A stretch of 64,000 nt of DNA, taken from assembly GCF_002078875.1 (NCBI RefSeq), contig NC_034410.1, positions 100,924,556 through 100,988,555 on the forward strand, written 5' to 3'. This document shows positions 38,891-53,000 of the stretch, piece by piece. The first letter of the stretch is position 1; each line of letters starts with the position of its first letter. Origin of the DNA: Numida meleagris (taxonomy: Eukaryota; Chordata; Aves; Galliformes; Numididae). The position numbers were made by a program, and so were the translations under genes. Below the pieces are notes generated by a model. That model made no database searches, was not told the DNA's origin, and worked only from the letters and a program-made list of their open reading frames with translations.

Positions 38891-41267
38891 AGTGGGCTGT
38901 AGAATGGGGGGAGGTGAAACAGAAGCAATGAAGCAAAGATAGCATCTCTGAGAAGTGAATGCCTCTTTCTTCCAATTCTCAGCCACCCATTTTCTCCAGC
39001 TCCATCTCAGTATTTTCAATCCTCTGCATTCAGATCTGCAGCAGGAGTCTGTTCTGAGCATCAGATAAAAAGGCTTCCTGGAAGGCACCAGAAGCGTGCA
39101 GCATATGGTGGGGAAGTACTGCTTATTGTCACATTAGGGATTTCAGGGGTGACAGGCAGTGACGCTAGGATTTTTCTCCCTACTTAGCTTTTACACAACC
39201 TGTTCTCAGAAACTGTCTGTACAATAACAATCTACTAAGCAGGGAACAAAAAATTGCCTTCCTTTTGAATTCAGTGAAAAGGTTCCCACTCCACAAAACA
39301 TGTTGTTTTCTTTATAGACCAGTGTATGAATATGGCCTTGAAAGCCAATACATGTGGCAGCACTGGAGCCTTTTCTCTGAAAGAAAAAGGAGGCAGATGG
39401 AGGATGTACATTTCACAGCAAGTCAGACCTATTAGGCCTGTAGAGAGGATTAGATTAATAAGTCTCTTTGTATATAGTCTTGATTTTTATGTTATAATTA
39501 ACAGCTTGGAATATGAATGCCTTTTCCAGGATCTCTGAGTGCTGCAGTTTATGCATTTTGCAGTGTTCTCTAAAGAAAGCCCTGACTAAAACAGAGGTCA
39601 GTGCTAGTTAATAGGAAGATAGGCTCTGTCCTGAGGAGTTCTGTGTAGGCTGGTTATGATGCCAGAAGAAGAAAATGTTATTATTTCCACCTTTACTAGA
39701 CGGAGGAATGTAATCACAAGCAGAGAGAGCCCCTTATAAGCATTGCCATTCCTTGCTACCCTCCTGTACTTCAAGGATAGAACAAACTTTTCCTTATTTC
39801 TGAGTCTTCATGAGATCTCTCTACTACAGTGTGTGAGAGAGAGAGAACAAGGTGTTCTCTTCCAATTTGCTTTTCTTATGAAGTTCTTCTTGAAAGGCCT
39901 TTTATTTCCTAGACTGATTTTTCTTTTCTCTGTGCTAGAGCACTGGAGATAAGGGAGGACTGTGCAAAATCACTGTCTTGTCCATGTGAAACCTGAGTAT
40001 TCGTCCTTCCCAGTCCTGTACCTTTCACTTAAGCCTTTGCATACACTAGATGTCTTTTTAATTGCTCAAAGAGCAATGTGTTTGGTTTCTCCACCAACCT
40101 TAAAGTAAAATTCAACATCAATTTTCAGAAACACTCCTAATCTTTTAGTAAGCAGTGTCTAAATGAGACATAATATCTGTATAGATACAGTTTCTTCTCT
40201 TCTGGGGTAACTCTTGTAGTCTTTGTTATTTGTAGCCCAAACGTTTACTCAAGTTTACTGTCACTTCAGGTAGCTCTGTAGGCTCTATGGAGGTCTTTGT
40301 TTTGAGGGCTTTTCAATAAAACCAGTTTTAATGTGAAAGAGGTTTTAGATTCCAGCTACACTCTTAGAGGATTTGATCAGCACAAACAGTGAAGGTGCCA
40401 CGACTTGTTTGCCATTATCGCACCAAGTCTAGAGAGGAGCTCATCAGTTTACCAGTGAGGTCTTCCTTCCAGAGGCTTCTTGCCAGCTCTGTTGAAGAAC
40501 CTTAGGAACAAGAAACCAATTTATTCCACCTCCAAGATGTTCAATCAGCTGCCCAAACTGGGTTCGTGACAACAGATGAGGGGAGAGTGGTGAGTCAGGT
40601 GCTTGCCCTGATGGAAAAAGAACTAGAATTCCTCAAAGACAGAAAAACTTTTAACATTAGGATTTTTAGGAAGATTTGTGTATGTCTTTCTGCACAAGTA
40701 ACAGCAGTTAAGCAGCAAGTCCTGACAGGGTTTCTCTTTTGCTGGATTACCACAATGCTGAGGGAATCCAAAGGAACAAAACTTTAAAAAGTATTGCTTA
40801 GAAAAGCCCTTTGTAAATGAAATATGGGATCTGCTTGGATTAAGTATCTGAAGATTTATTCTAATATTCTGAGCTAATCAGCTTGCTTTTTTGTTTAGGG
40901 TGCTCTGACACTTTTATAAGAAAGATGCTTTTAAAAGATCACTGATGGAAATTTACTGTTCATGGCTGCCAGCAAAGATTGTGTTGTTTTCCCTTGGCAC
41001 AGTAAAGGCTAACTGTGTTGAAGTGGATCATTTTATATGATTACTAGCAGCATCCACCTTCAGGTTCAGATTGATGGCTGTAAATATAAACACTTTGGGT
41101 GACTCAACAGAAGGTGTTTCTCTGAATGATGAAAGGTGGAATCTCTGAGTTTCAATTTAATTTTCCTTCTCAGCACGGGGATTCAAGATGAGCTCGGTAC
41201 ACAACAGCATCTGATGCCTTCCCTGCACACAGATTTATACAGCATGCACATTTGCACATGATGTTAC

Positions 41268-41301
<34 letters not shown>

Positions 41302-43170
41302 TCTGCTTCCTTCATAGCACTCCTTACATCTTTCCCTGCATTTTTCCTTCTGTCAATTTGTAAAGACATGTTTAAGCCTGAGTGCTATTTTGGATGAGAA
41401 GTTAACTTTAAAAGCACAGTAACTGAATAGGTCTTCTGCTCTGTCAATCTTCCGTCTCCCAAGTCACGTCTGTAGTATTTTTGCTGCAGTGTGGAGCCAT
41501 GGCAATGTCCCACAGCAGAGCGGTTTGGAACCAGGGAAAATCAGTCCTGCTCAATATCCATTCTACGCCATTGGACTGTTTTTATTCTTGTGTTTGTCCT
41601 GATGTCAGTATGCTGGTACCAGTGTCGTCAGAGGATGTCCTTACTGTGAAACTAGATGTCTGCACCATGTCTTCCACCTTTCAAATATGTTTCATGTGTT
41701 TTTGCAAAGCCATCACATAACAGAGGGTGTTTGCAGCGCTTTTTATGGGATACCTTGATAGTCGGGTCTCCTTTTTGATACATACTGTAATTTGTACCAG
41801 GACACAGCCACTGTTTGGGCTTTATGGTGTCTCTCTGACTCCTCCAGGCTGTTTTTTCAGAGTACATTCTCTGCACTTCCCCCGGAGAAGAAGAATCAGT
41901 TAGCTGTGGATGCATATGCTTATGAAATCCTGTCTGTGCTGCAGCTGGCAGGTTAGTTGCTGTGTCTCTGCAAAAGAAGGGCAGGAAATTTCACCGTGTG
42001 TGAAAGGAAGGCTCGATTCCTCACTGTGTGCCAGATCTCTGCATGTCCTGCTGCCGACATGAGATGCACAGCACACAGCTTGCGAGCCAGAATGTTGTAC
42101 ATCTTCGTTACTGATACTTCATAGCATGACAGTTCACTCTCTAGGAAAGAAAGCAAAAGACCCAAATTTCTTTTGAGCATATATAATTCTTTGTTGTGTT
42201 CTGGATAAGACAAAATTGTGGCAAATTTTCCGAGTTTAGCCTGGAAACTTTTCTTTCTCTAATATTTATATATCCATTCAGAGCTCCATGCCTTGATTTT
42301 ACAGTTTTTTCCTAGTGATGGTAATATGCCCGGACCTGTTTCAGGATAAAAAATCATTTGAATGATCTCCTTCTGATAAGGAACATAGTACAACTCTTTT
42401 CTTTCCTGTGCTGAGAGTAAGCAAGTGTGACACATACATGTGTAACAGAGGAACCTTCTCATGTAGTGACATGAGAATATTTGCTGTATGTGCCTTCTCT
42501 GCAGGTGGCTCCTACGCACAGGTAGAACTAATAAATCTTCTGTTCATCTTGCCTAAGAAACATGGCAGTCTTTCAATGGCAATCTATACAGCAGATGTAA
42601 AAAGCATTATTAGATCTTTAAAATGTAACAAGGATTCAAAGGTATAGATGTTCATTTACCTCTTTAAATTGTATTGCATTGAGGAATGCTTTATTTCAGG
42701 AGCTTGTCTATGCTGCTGCACTGTCTCAGCTTCATTGCTTCAGATGTCACTTGAAGCAGGAGCAGTTTTTATAACTACACAGTAAACTCAAGATGGCTTA
42801 ATGGAAATGATTTCTTCATGTGTCAAAATGACCCTTTTGTTTCTCATTTTACTCTTTTGTTGCCTGCAGCTAATCTGCTTCTGGGTTATCAGATCCAAGC
42901 ATCTTACAATGCTGACTCTAGCAGTGGTATTCAGCTGGAATGCCGCCTTTTGTTTACTGGTTTTACCAGGCCTCCAATGCTTTCTTTGGTCATCTGGTGT
43001 CTCCACTAATGTGATTTGCACTCCCAGGCTCTGCAGGTAGTCATGGGCTTTTATAAGGGAATTAGAGGAAGGCCTGCCACCCTGGTTGCTAATGAATCCA
43101 CAGGGTATTTCTTGTTTATGTTTTGTTTTTTTTTCAGCTTTTTTTCTTTTCTTTTCTCTCTCTTTCTTAC
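38891..43170. other. Non-coding DNA
   Basis: Contains a short GA repeat near 39,836, the T27 run and a long pyrimidine stretch leading into the T/G junction. Frames are short and unrecognised. Confidence 0.55.
41271..41297. repeat. T27 homopolymer
   Basis: An uninterrupted run of about 27 T followed by AAAG. No retrotransposon body is recognisable next to it. Confidence 0.95.
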
Positions 43171-43209
43171 TTTTTTTTTTTTTTTTTTTTTTTGGGGGGG
43201 GGGGGGGGG
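43171..43209. repeat. T23-G16 homopolymer junction
   Basis: Twenty-three T followed directly by sixteen G, preceded by a 50-base pyrimidine-rich stretch. Such runs are prone to length error in sequencing, and the G-run can form quadruplex structures. Confidence 0.95.
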
Positions 43210-43894
43210 AACAGGCTGTGAACTGTTTGCGTTCTTATGCATTTTTTCTCCCCTCTGCTCTTTAAGTTGCTTTACTTGGCTCTGGTGACATTCATGTTTT
43301 AAATGAAGTACCAAATCTTGTTGATCAGAATGTGCTTTTTTATTTTATTTTACTTTGTTTTCTGAACATATAAATAAAGAAAGAAAAATAAGTGGCTGCT
43401 CAAAATACTCAAAGCTTCTTTATTACAATGAGAAACAGAAGTTGCTCCTTGTGCTACTGAATGTAGCATTGAGAAAGAAAGCTGCCTTCCTTGAGAAAAT
43501 AGTTTAAATTTAAATTAAAATAGCAAATGTTGGTGTAAGTAAGGAAGTTGTTTTATTAATTGTGCTGCAGCTAGAATTCTAAGTCTTGCAAGCACATCAG
43601 AGTTAGATTAAGTTGAGAAACACCATCAGTGCAGTCTGTTTGTTTTGAGCCAGTGAAGGACATAGTCAACATAGTCAAGTAAATATTCTATTAGACTTTA
43701 CAAAAGCACATAGATCTGAGATTTTTTAAAGATATGAAATAATATATATATAGTGAGGATAAATGGTTAAACATTTTGTACTCATTTTCTAAAGTAGAGC
43801 AGAGTTTCAGGCTCTGAGGAGTTAAGTTGGGAAGAATGTCAGATGCTGAGTAAGTTGCCATTCAGTCTATATCCACAACCTCTTACTTAACTAT
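43210..43894. other. AT-rich non-coding DNA
   Basis: Includes a short TA repeat near 43,741-43,752. Nothing else is supported. Confidence 0.55.
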
Positions 43895-44060
43895 CCTTGT
43901 TGATCTGCGAGGGGACTAATAGAGTGATTAGGGGTTTTTCGGATTAGGCCTACCATTTTGCTTGCGCGAAAACAAGCACAATGTCAATGTTTTTCAAGCT
44001 TCCCGCTAGTCTAATTAAGACTCGACCTACAGTGGCAGGATCTGCATATTTTTTATCTCT
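43895..44060. promoter_or_regulatory. Candidate conserved non-coding element with CpG cluster and homeodomain motifs
   Basis: Six CpGs fall within 43,908-44,024 in otherwise CpG-poor, AT-rich DNA. The stretch holds GTGATTAGG, CGGATTAGG (TAATCC on the other strand, a bicoid/OTX-type word) and CTAATTAAG (a general homeodomain word). There is no open frame of note and no repeat similarity. Confidence 0.35.
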
Positions 44061-47000
44061 TTGTAAAATATTTTTTATTTGTTTCTGTTGTTTTCAAATG
44101 GAAGATACTGAATCTGTGATAAAAGCAAAAGGATTTTGGAAATAAATGGGCCCTTTTCAGGCAAAAGTAGATAATAGTGAATCTATTTATACAAGTCTGA
44201 AGAACTTAAAGTGATAAGACTTGTCTCGCTGATATGTGGCTAAAGGAGAAAGCTTTAGAAATAGTAAAACTCACAGGCATGTTTCAGTGCCCTTCCTTTG
44301 TGGTATTCTGTGATGCTGATGCTTCATAATTTATCCATGATGTTGGAGGAGTTTATATGTTTCATGCATCTATATTTATACTTTTAACACATAGCCTGAA
44401 TATTGAAGCAATAATTTCTGACCAGAGAATTGCAGTAATGTTGAGGTGGTATTTGTACTTCAGAAAATGTGTAGAAATTCAGGTGCAGGTTTTTTAATAA
44501 TGGCCATATTAAGCGAGGGTATGTCGATTGAGTTTTACTAGGCTGACAGCAGTGCTGAAGGTCCTTGTGACCCAGAAGTTTGTGACCCATGAAATCTCCG
44601 TTTTCCTTCTATTGGTAATGTATCCTGAAGTACAGAGGACTGAAAAATGCACACTGCGTGACCCAACGCACTGATTATGTACAAGAGGAAAATTATTTTG
44701 AGCATATTGCCGAAAATGTCTTCGATACAAGCAGATGTAAGGGGTAGGATTAAATTATATTCTTAAGCAAATGTTCTCTCAGCACAAATTCAGTCAGGCA
44801 GAAGGTGATATTTGCAGGCATGAATGAGGTCTGCTTATTTTTATTTAAAACAATGATTTCAGATGCTTGGCCATTTTGTTGACTCAGATTCACATGCTGC
44901 ATGTCAGCGAGCAGAAATCAAAGTATTCCTGTATTAATGTACTTGTATCTGATTGAAGGAGATAAGTGACAGTAAGGAAATGGGCAGTGTTATTTCTAAA
45001 AATGGTAACTATTCCAAGGCCCCTGAAAATGAGCCTACGGCACGCAAGCAGGCAGGCGATTTTACAGCTCTGTCCAGAGCACAGAAGGAAGATAAATCAT
45101 GGCCATCCCCCTCTCATTTTTGAAATGGTTCAACCCTGGGGTTTAGCTGAAGGACTTAAGGAGTTTTTGAAGTGCAAATAGACTGGTGAAGGGTAAACCT
45201 TTTCAGAGTTTCATTTAGATGGATTTTTTTTTTCTATGTGAATTTCTGGCACCAGCTGAGATCTGGAAGGCCACAGGATTTTTTTGTTTTTGATCAATCA
45301 AGCAAACAGGACTTGCTATGGGGGTGTACATTCTCTGCATACATATTGATCCTATTGTGTTTAAAAGTAGTTAATTTAATCGGGGCTTTTTGAAACCTTC
45401 CTCCGTAAGACTTGCATTAATGGAGCTGTCATTTCAAGGTCATGTTTCAGTGTCAATAACTTAATAGTAATAACAGTAGTAGCCAATATTTCAGTTATTC
45501 TGTTAATATTTAATTGTGTTAGAATTGGTTTTTACAAAAATAGTTTAAAAAATACTCAGTCTCAATTGAAAAATGTTGTTCTCATCAAACGAGAAATTTT
45601 CAAAGAAGTCTGGTGTTACTAAATACATCAAGACAAGTAGTTGTGTTACTCTTCGTAGCTGCTTAGGTCAGTATCCTTGGCCTGATCTGTTGCGTAGAAA
45701 GTTGGACTCCAAGAATCCATTTTACACCTTGTCCTTTCTCGCAAGAAATTTATAAAGTCTGAGGATTTATTCGGAGCTCCTTATAGTAGTTTTGACCTTT
45801 TACCTTACACTTGGTCTTTTTTATCTAAAAAGTGGACTGCATATTAACAATAAACTCTTCTCTCTACTGTGATAAATATTTGGAGTTACAACATGTAAAG
45901 GTTGTCTCTATGGTAAGATGTCTATTTGAATATAGATTTTGTAGGGCGGGATATATTTTGCTACTTTTGGTCTATACTCAATGCCAAGACCTCAAAGTAT
46001 TCAGAATACGATTTCAGAGCAATGTGGACTGACCAGGCTGGGTAATGAGGTAGAAAGCAGAGTTGTTCATGCAGCTCTTTCAGTCATGTCCCCATACTGT
46101 AGAGGTTCCTACATTTAAGTGTTTTTCCCAACTGAGTGGGACATTGTCAAACCTTTTGGTGCAGGATCACCCAGCGGCTCAGAGCGTGAGAGCAACTGTG
46201 AAATTAGGATGCTCCTCTGTTGTTGGGATGCTTCCACGGTTTCTGTTCAAAAAGAACTAAATGTAGCTGATTTTATTTTTTCTTTTTGCAGCTGATATGC
46301 AGAGAGGCTAACTCAAGTCCTACTAAAAAATATGTCTGGAGAAGTGTGTATTGCGATGTTCCCCAGACTTTACATTAAACAGAAAACGTTTGGTTAATAG
46401 GCCCCCTATGCTGGTCTTTGTTTTACAGCTCTAGCTTTTATGTCCATTAACCTCATGTGCTGTCAATCTCATGTACTGTAATGATGGTTATTTCCTGTAG
46501 TGTTTGAAAACCGATCATGAGATGCTGTTTAAAGCTTTCCTGAGAGAGAAGGAGGTTTCTCTGCATGCCACTGCAGATAAAGGGATTCTCAGAATTTGTG
46601 GCATCGCTTTTGCTGGTAGGTCACTGGGAGTTGCTAATATGCCCTTCTCTTTGTTGAGTAAGAGATTTACAGAACCACCCAAGGCTGCTTCTCTCCCACC
46701 AAGAAGTCCGTTTGCACCAACTGGATAAAGAACTCTGGGTGCATTTTGAAGCAGAGATTTTTGCTTCAATCTTATTAGGCATGTGAGTTTTAGCTGCAAA
46801 ATATATCACTCTAATTTTAAAAAAATAATAATAATCTAAATGGTATGTGCTCAAATGTCAAAACAGACTGCAAATTAGAGAGTTATCAAGCAGCTGTGAT
46901 ACTGAAGTAACGTAAATCCTGTTATGCTATTTGTTCATCAAGTACGTATGCTTGCACTGTGATTATGAATTCCTGTAGAATTTAACTGAGCAACAGCTGG

Positions 47001-50000
47001 TCTGTAGGATGTGTAGTTCTTTAATAGAGTAATTTTTGTGTTTTGCAGGAGAACTTGTGTGCCACATTGCTGAAACTGTTTCCAAATGCCTTCTAAACTT
47101 TGTAGGAATTTTTCAACAATTTTTGTGCCAAATATCTCCACTCTTTGATTTTGATCACAGATAGATTTCACAAAATCCTTCCATGGGTTGCTAGGATAAA
47201 AAAAAAGAAAGTAAAAAGGTCATCAGTGCCACTAACTACAGCTGCAACAAAACACATACTCTTTTTGGCCTTTGATTGTGTCAGATTCCTTTTCTTTGCA
47301 ATTGTTTTTCTTTTTTTTTTTCACTTGTGAGAGGTTTATGGTGCCGTGTCCTTCAGGACAGCCCTGTCTTAGGGTTGAAGTTGTATTTCTCCCTGAGTTC
47401 CTAGAGGTGATGTTATCTTTTGTTCCCTTAGCAGCGTGGTCATTCCTAAGAGCATCTGTCACTTGGGGCATTGTAAGATGGATGAGTCTCAAGTGAACTG
47501 CTGGTTGAAGCAAATGGTGAAAATAAGAAAAGCTGAGGGGGCTGGGGTCTTCAGAGGGGACAGACAACAAGGAAGCACTGTTAGAAATCAAAAGTAAGCC
47601 AGGCGGTAGTGGAAGAAAGAGCCAAGATGGATCACGTGTTACCATATCCCACGAGTCTTGGAAACTGAGATGGGGGACTGATGTATGCTGAAGAGATCTG
47701 CTGTGGTGAAAATGCCATAGGTTTGCCTTCTGTTTGCAAATAAAGGGGGATTCGAAGGATATGATCGGAACATCATGTGAAGAAACTGTATTTTATATCA
47801 CGCTGTAAGGCTAAGACTAATCAGTGCTGCCATTGACCAGCAGAAGGATTGCCAGGGTTTTTTTTGCGTTTCTTAAATAGTATATGAGAATCTTTCAATA
47901 CTGAGTGGGTCTGTAACATCAGAAAATGAAAGCTGAGCTTATTAGTAGATTTACTTCTGGAAAAACAGGAAACTAAAAATTCTTAGCAGTTTGTCTTTCA
48001 AAGGGTGCTTAATGTTTTGAACAGTTTCAGTACAGTATCTCTGATGCAGCCAGACTAGTTCAGTTAGACGTAGTAATGGAAAGAAAGTGGTGTAAAAAAA
48101 TAACACCACCACATCCCAAGCCCCCAAAAAACTGCCCCCAGCAAGCTAACAAGCAAAGCCAGCGCTCCAAACCAAGCAGAGGTCTGTGTTTGCCAAAGCA
48201 GCTGGCTGCGAACAAAAGGCGCAGCCCAGTGCGTGTCAAGGTTTGGGAAGGGTCTGGGAGGATCTCAACTTGAAAAATTATTTTGTCACACTACTGGCAT
48301 TGGTCCATAAGGGGAAGCACTGGTTGAAAGGCGAAGAAATTAAGATGATTAGAAGCTTTAAAGCTTCACAAATGGTAGAGTATCTCTCTTCTCAATGGAT
48401 GTAAATAATAGATGAAAGACTAAGGGTGACAACAAAGGATCAGGGCGTTTAAGAGAATGTGTGCAGCCTGAATAGCGGTCTGTGGCCTAGGGCCAAAGGT
48501 CTTAGCTTTGAGTGTAATTAGAAGAAAATACAAAAATGTCATTACTAGCAGGTGAAATGTTCAGCACGTGTCCGAAAAATAGCAATTTCAGACCCAGGAG
48601 CTGCTGGAATTGGATTACTGCCATTCTGCGATCATTGAAGTCCTTGCAGAGTCCTCTGGTTTGGTTGTGAGCTGAGCGCGTTAACCTCGTTGGCCATCTG
48701 TGGTAGATCTGCTGCTGGCCTAGCAGGGATGTGGGGCAGGAATAGAGCTGTGTAAATGTCTTCCCCCAGAACACAGTCCCAAACAAAAACCTTTCCTTCG
48801 TAAGAGGTAACGGTTAGAGTTGCTTTCCTTAATAGACTGATTTCTAAAAGTAGGAGGAGAAGGAAGAAGTTTAAAGCTATATCACTTTGAATTTTAAAAC
48901 CTGGGTTCTGAATTACAGGCACACATCTTAAAAGAGTTGCATTTATTCTGTTCTTGACAGCAAGTCCAAAGGTGTGGTAGCAGCTTTAAGCCTAAAATCC
49001 TATGTGCGGGCAAAAAGACAAATTCCTTGAAATCTTTTAGCAAAATATTAAGAAGTCAAACTAGCTTGTATGCCTAAGAAAGTCTTATCAGAATTCCATT
49101 GATGGTAACTTAATTTAATGCTTTTACTGATGTTAATTACTGTTCTATACAGCCCAAAGTATTTTAGGAGGTACTGTTCTGCCCGCTACATGCTGCACCA
49201 TTGTTGTCATTCTTTTGGGTATTTCAGGTGTATTCTCTTTTATGAATAATTATTTTGATTAGAAATATTTTCATTTAAATACCTTTGTGGGATGTCAAAT
49301 AGAAGAGAAATCGGCAGATTCTGAGTTCATTTTGAAAACTGATCTCTAGTTTAGAGTAGATAGCCACCCATCCGTTCAGTTTGCTTCTTTTTAAACGAGG
49401 AGTCAAATAATTATTTCTACATTATCATTTCTTTTTGATGTTTCTGTAACAGTTAAATGTCTCATATTGATGTGGTAAGTTCCTAATATTACATATGGCA
49501 ACTTCAGCACCAAAAATGTACAGATACTGTGACAGACTTGGATTTTTCCTCTGGTAGAATTCACAGAAAAACCAATGCAGCTTCAACAGGGCATGCCCTA
49601 TACCAGGTGTGGATAGGCAGGTTTTGTTGGGTTGTTAGAAAATATATGCTGGCACAAATCATTCTAATGTTTTTTTTTTCTTCCCTCTTATTTTTCAGGT
49701 GGTTAGGAGTTTTAAACAGCTGAACAGACTTCACAAACTCTTAGCTGCATCCTTTAATCATGACTGCATTTCAGATAGGCTAAAAGGAATCTGAGAAGGT
49801 ACCGTACTCCTATTTCCTAATAGAGAATATGTGGGATGTTTGTGTTTAACGTCTGAGCTTTCAAATACATTGACTCTACATTTTAAGAACGCTGTGGACT
49901 GTAAATTACTGATTCATTTTGCTTTGATCATACATGTATTTTAAGTTCTCCAGAGAGGGCTAATGTGTGCTTCCATTTTTTCTTATATATCCACCATGAG

Positions 50001-53000
50001 GTCAGCTTTGTTATTTAATGACAGTTCTTTTGAAGCTGTAACAATTTTCTTCTGATATTGTACTTAGAAGCACTGCAAATACCTAAGCTACTAGCTAAAT
50101 ATGAGTTTTATTCACGTGGAGAGTGGATGTTTGTTTGTTTGTCCTCTCAAAGGGCTTAAAACAAATGGGAAGAAGAATGCAGATCTTTGTCATGATCAGG
50201 ATAGATTTGTGCTTCCAACTGAGACTCTCACAAGTGTTTTTTCTGACTTCTTAAAGGGGGAGGCTTGTCTTAGTACACAGTATCGGGCTTGCATAGTTTC
50301 TTGTTGCATTTAAATAGCCAGTGTACCCAGAAGGCTGAAGATGCTTTATGACCTCTTGCATCCCTGGGGCAAGGGCAGCGTGGAAGCCTAGCAGAGTGAG
50401 GGGGTCATTGCCACCGCCTAGGTCCCTGAGTGGCCCCCGCGGGGTCCCAAAACCTGCCTGCAGGAAGGTTTTACTTGGCAACATCTGGATCGTGGTAGAA
50501 GTCAGTAAGGGGGGAACCTCCAGCATTTTGCTTCCCCGGGTGCCAGGAAGATGCAACATTCGCCTCCTTGATGGGGGGTGGGGGGTAGGCAGATTCTGTG
50601 GCCATGAAGTTAGGCCTAAACAATTGCAGAGGTCAAAGGACAGCTGAGTGCGGTCAATGAGACACCCTGGGGTGTATTTTGTTACTTAGTAAAAGGAGCA
50701 GCATCCTAAAACCCTAAAGGATTCTCTTGAAAATCTGTGTTGTGAAAAGGTTTTATGAGTCTGATGGCAAAAAGTGCTGATTTAGCTAAGGAATGCTTTC
50801 TTTTGTCTAAATGAAAGGCTAATCCTTACCAAATGTTGGCAGCTATTATAGTGCGGTCAATGCGGGTCTGAAAGGACAGTTAGAGTAGAAGTGTACTTTG
50901 GTATCCCAAACGTTTATCATTTTATTGGTTCTGTAACTGAAAAGGTTCCTGAACTTTCACCTTTTGATCCTAAAATTTATATGTCATAATCAAAAAGTAC
51001 AAAGTAAAACCCATCAGTTAGAAATTAAAAGACTGTTTCTTTGGAAGCTGCCCCATCCCAGTCACTTTGTGTCTCCTCAAAGATTTGCTTTAGATCATCA
51101 GGATACAGCCTCGTTTAAATTATAACATTTTAATCTCCTAACACTTACTAATGGGGTGAAATTTTTTTTTTCTGCTCTTGAGCAATTTTTGCTACTCATG
51201 TTGTAATGCTCTCAACGAGTTTTAAAGGATAGTTGTTGAGTAATTAATTCCTATGATTTATTTAGCATTATCTTTCTTCAAATTGACAGATTATTAACAC
51301 TTAACATTTGTCACAGAAACAGATAAGAAATCAATGTCAAGAGCCAAGACCTCGTAAGTAACAAGAAAGGAAATGTAATAACGGCTGTCTTCACAAGAAA
51401 GGTGGTGGGAGAAGGAGAGTGTATGTGGCAGAAAAGGTTCGGTACTTTTTGTTTCCTTTTGGAAAGGAGGGTGGCCACGGAACACAACCCAAGATCTCAG
51501 ACTTCTTGGCCTTACTGTCTTACACAAACACTCACTGTCAAATAAGGAAGAAAAAGACACTTGGGAGCCAGTAGTAGTGGTTTTAATAGTAACTAACCTC
51601 ATGGTTCATCATGATCTTTAAAAGAACACCATAAGAAGAGTGAAGAAGAATAAACTGCAAAATTTTCAATGGAAAAAAAAAAGAGCAAAGGCGTTGACAA
51701 ACAATTTTGTGTTCGATTTTTCTTTTCTTTCATTTTATTTTTGGGAAGAAACTTGACTGCAAATTATGGCTCTCCAAAGAGCTTAATTTTCAAACTCTTT
51801 AAAAGTGCTATTTACAGATGCTTAGCATTGATTTATGTCAAGGTTAAGGCACCTTTAAACAAATAAAGTTGTGAATGAATAAACCTACTGAAATACAAAT
51901 CACCAATTAAACACAGAAGATATTTGTATAGCATTCAAGTTGCTACAAAACTGACACATATTCTGAATTTCTTTTGATAACCCCTTCTAAACTCATCAGG
52001 AAATGATAGCATGTGTGTTTGAGGGGTACACAAGGGAGTGGACAGATAGGGTAGGGATGGAAGGTCAAGCCTTAACTTTGACTTTCTAGGCCTTGGCTTA
52101 ATTCTTTTGCAATAAGGCAATAACAGATGAAGAAAGAATTAAAGTGATTTATTTATCCATGAGATTGGGCTGGCTTTTGCCATAGGAACTTGATGAGATG
52201 TCTGTTCACGGCTTTATCTTTATAAATATCCCATTTTATATATGTATCTATATGAAATGAAGAGATATATAATATCAGCTTTATATTTAGAACACTTTGG
52301 GAAATATATGTGTGAGCTGGAATACTTACTTTTATGATCCTAGAACTTAATTACTCAAGATATGTAACATGGAAGTATGTGTATTATTAAGATTTTTCCC
52401 ACCTACTGCTCTGTAGAGAATTGTTCCGTGTCTTGTAAAATGTTTATCAAGGTGTTTTTTTTTCCCCAAAGTAGATTTTAGCCCACAGTAAGTATTTTGC
52501 ACATAGTATTTTTCTCTGACTGCTGCAAAAGCAGACTATAAATACTAGGAGAGCTACTTGCTTCATACTGAATGTCAGTATTCACTGGAAGTTTTATAAG
52601 AGTGCATAGAACCAGTAAATTTTTTGTACTACTCACTCACTAAACAATAATAGCAGCTTTGGGAATCAAAATTGCCTCTGCTAGCATGTTTATGTTGCAG
52701 GTAAATTAAGTCCAGCTTGTAAACATTCTTAAGACTTTTCCTTTTGGGTGAAAAACAAGTAGAGAAGCACATCTGATGCCTCCAATAAATAATATATTTT
52801 ATTATCATTTTTTCTCCTTCCAGGACATAAAGATCCCATTAACAATGTGTCAGAACAAGTAATGAATTGCATCACAGAACAAATATGAGCATTAGAATTA
52901 TTAAACTCTTTTCTTTTCCTATTGGGTGTTAATATGTAATTTTTGATTTTTGCATCTTTTAGGTAAAGATCAAGGATTTTCTTTGTCAGATCTAAATGGC

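Noticed and set aside
47232..47645. 137-codon frame on the - strand
   Set aside because: Contains a poly-Lys string from a T-run and shows no family resemblance.
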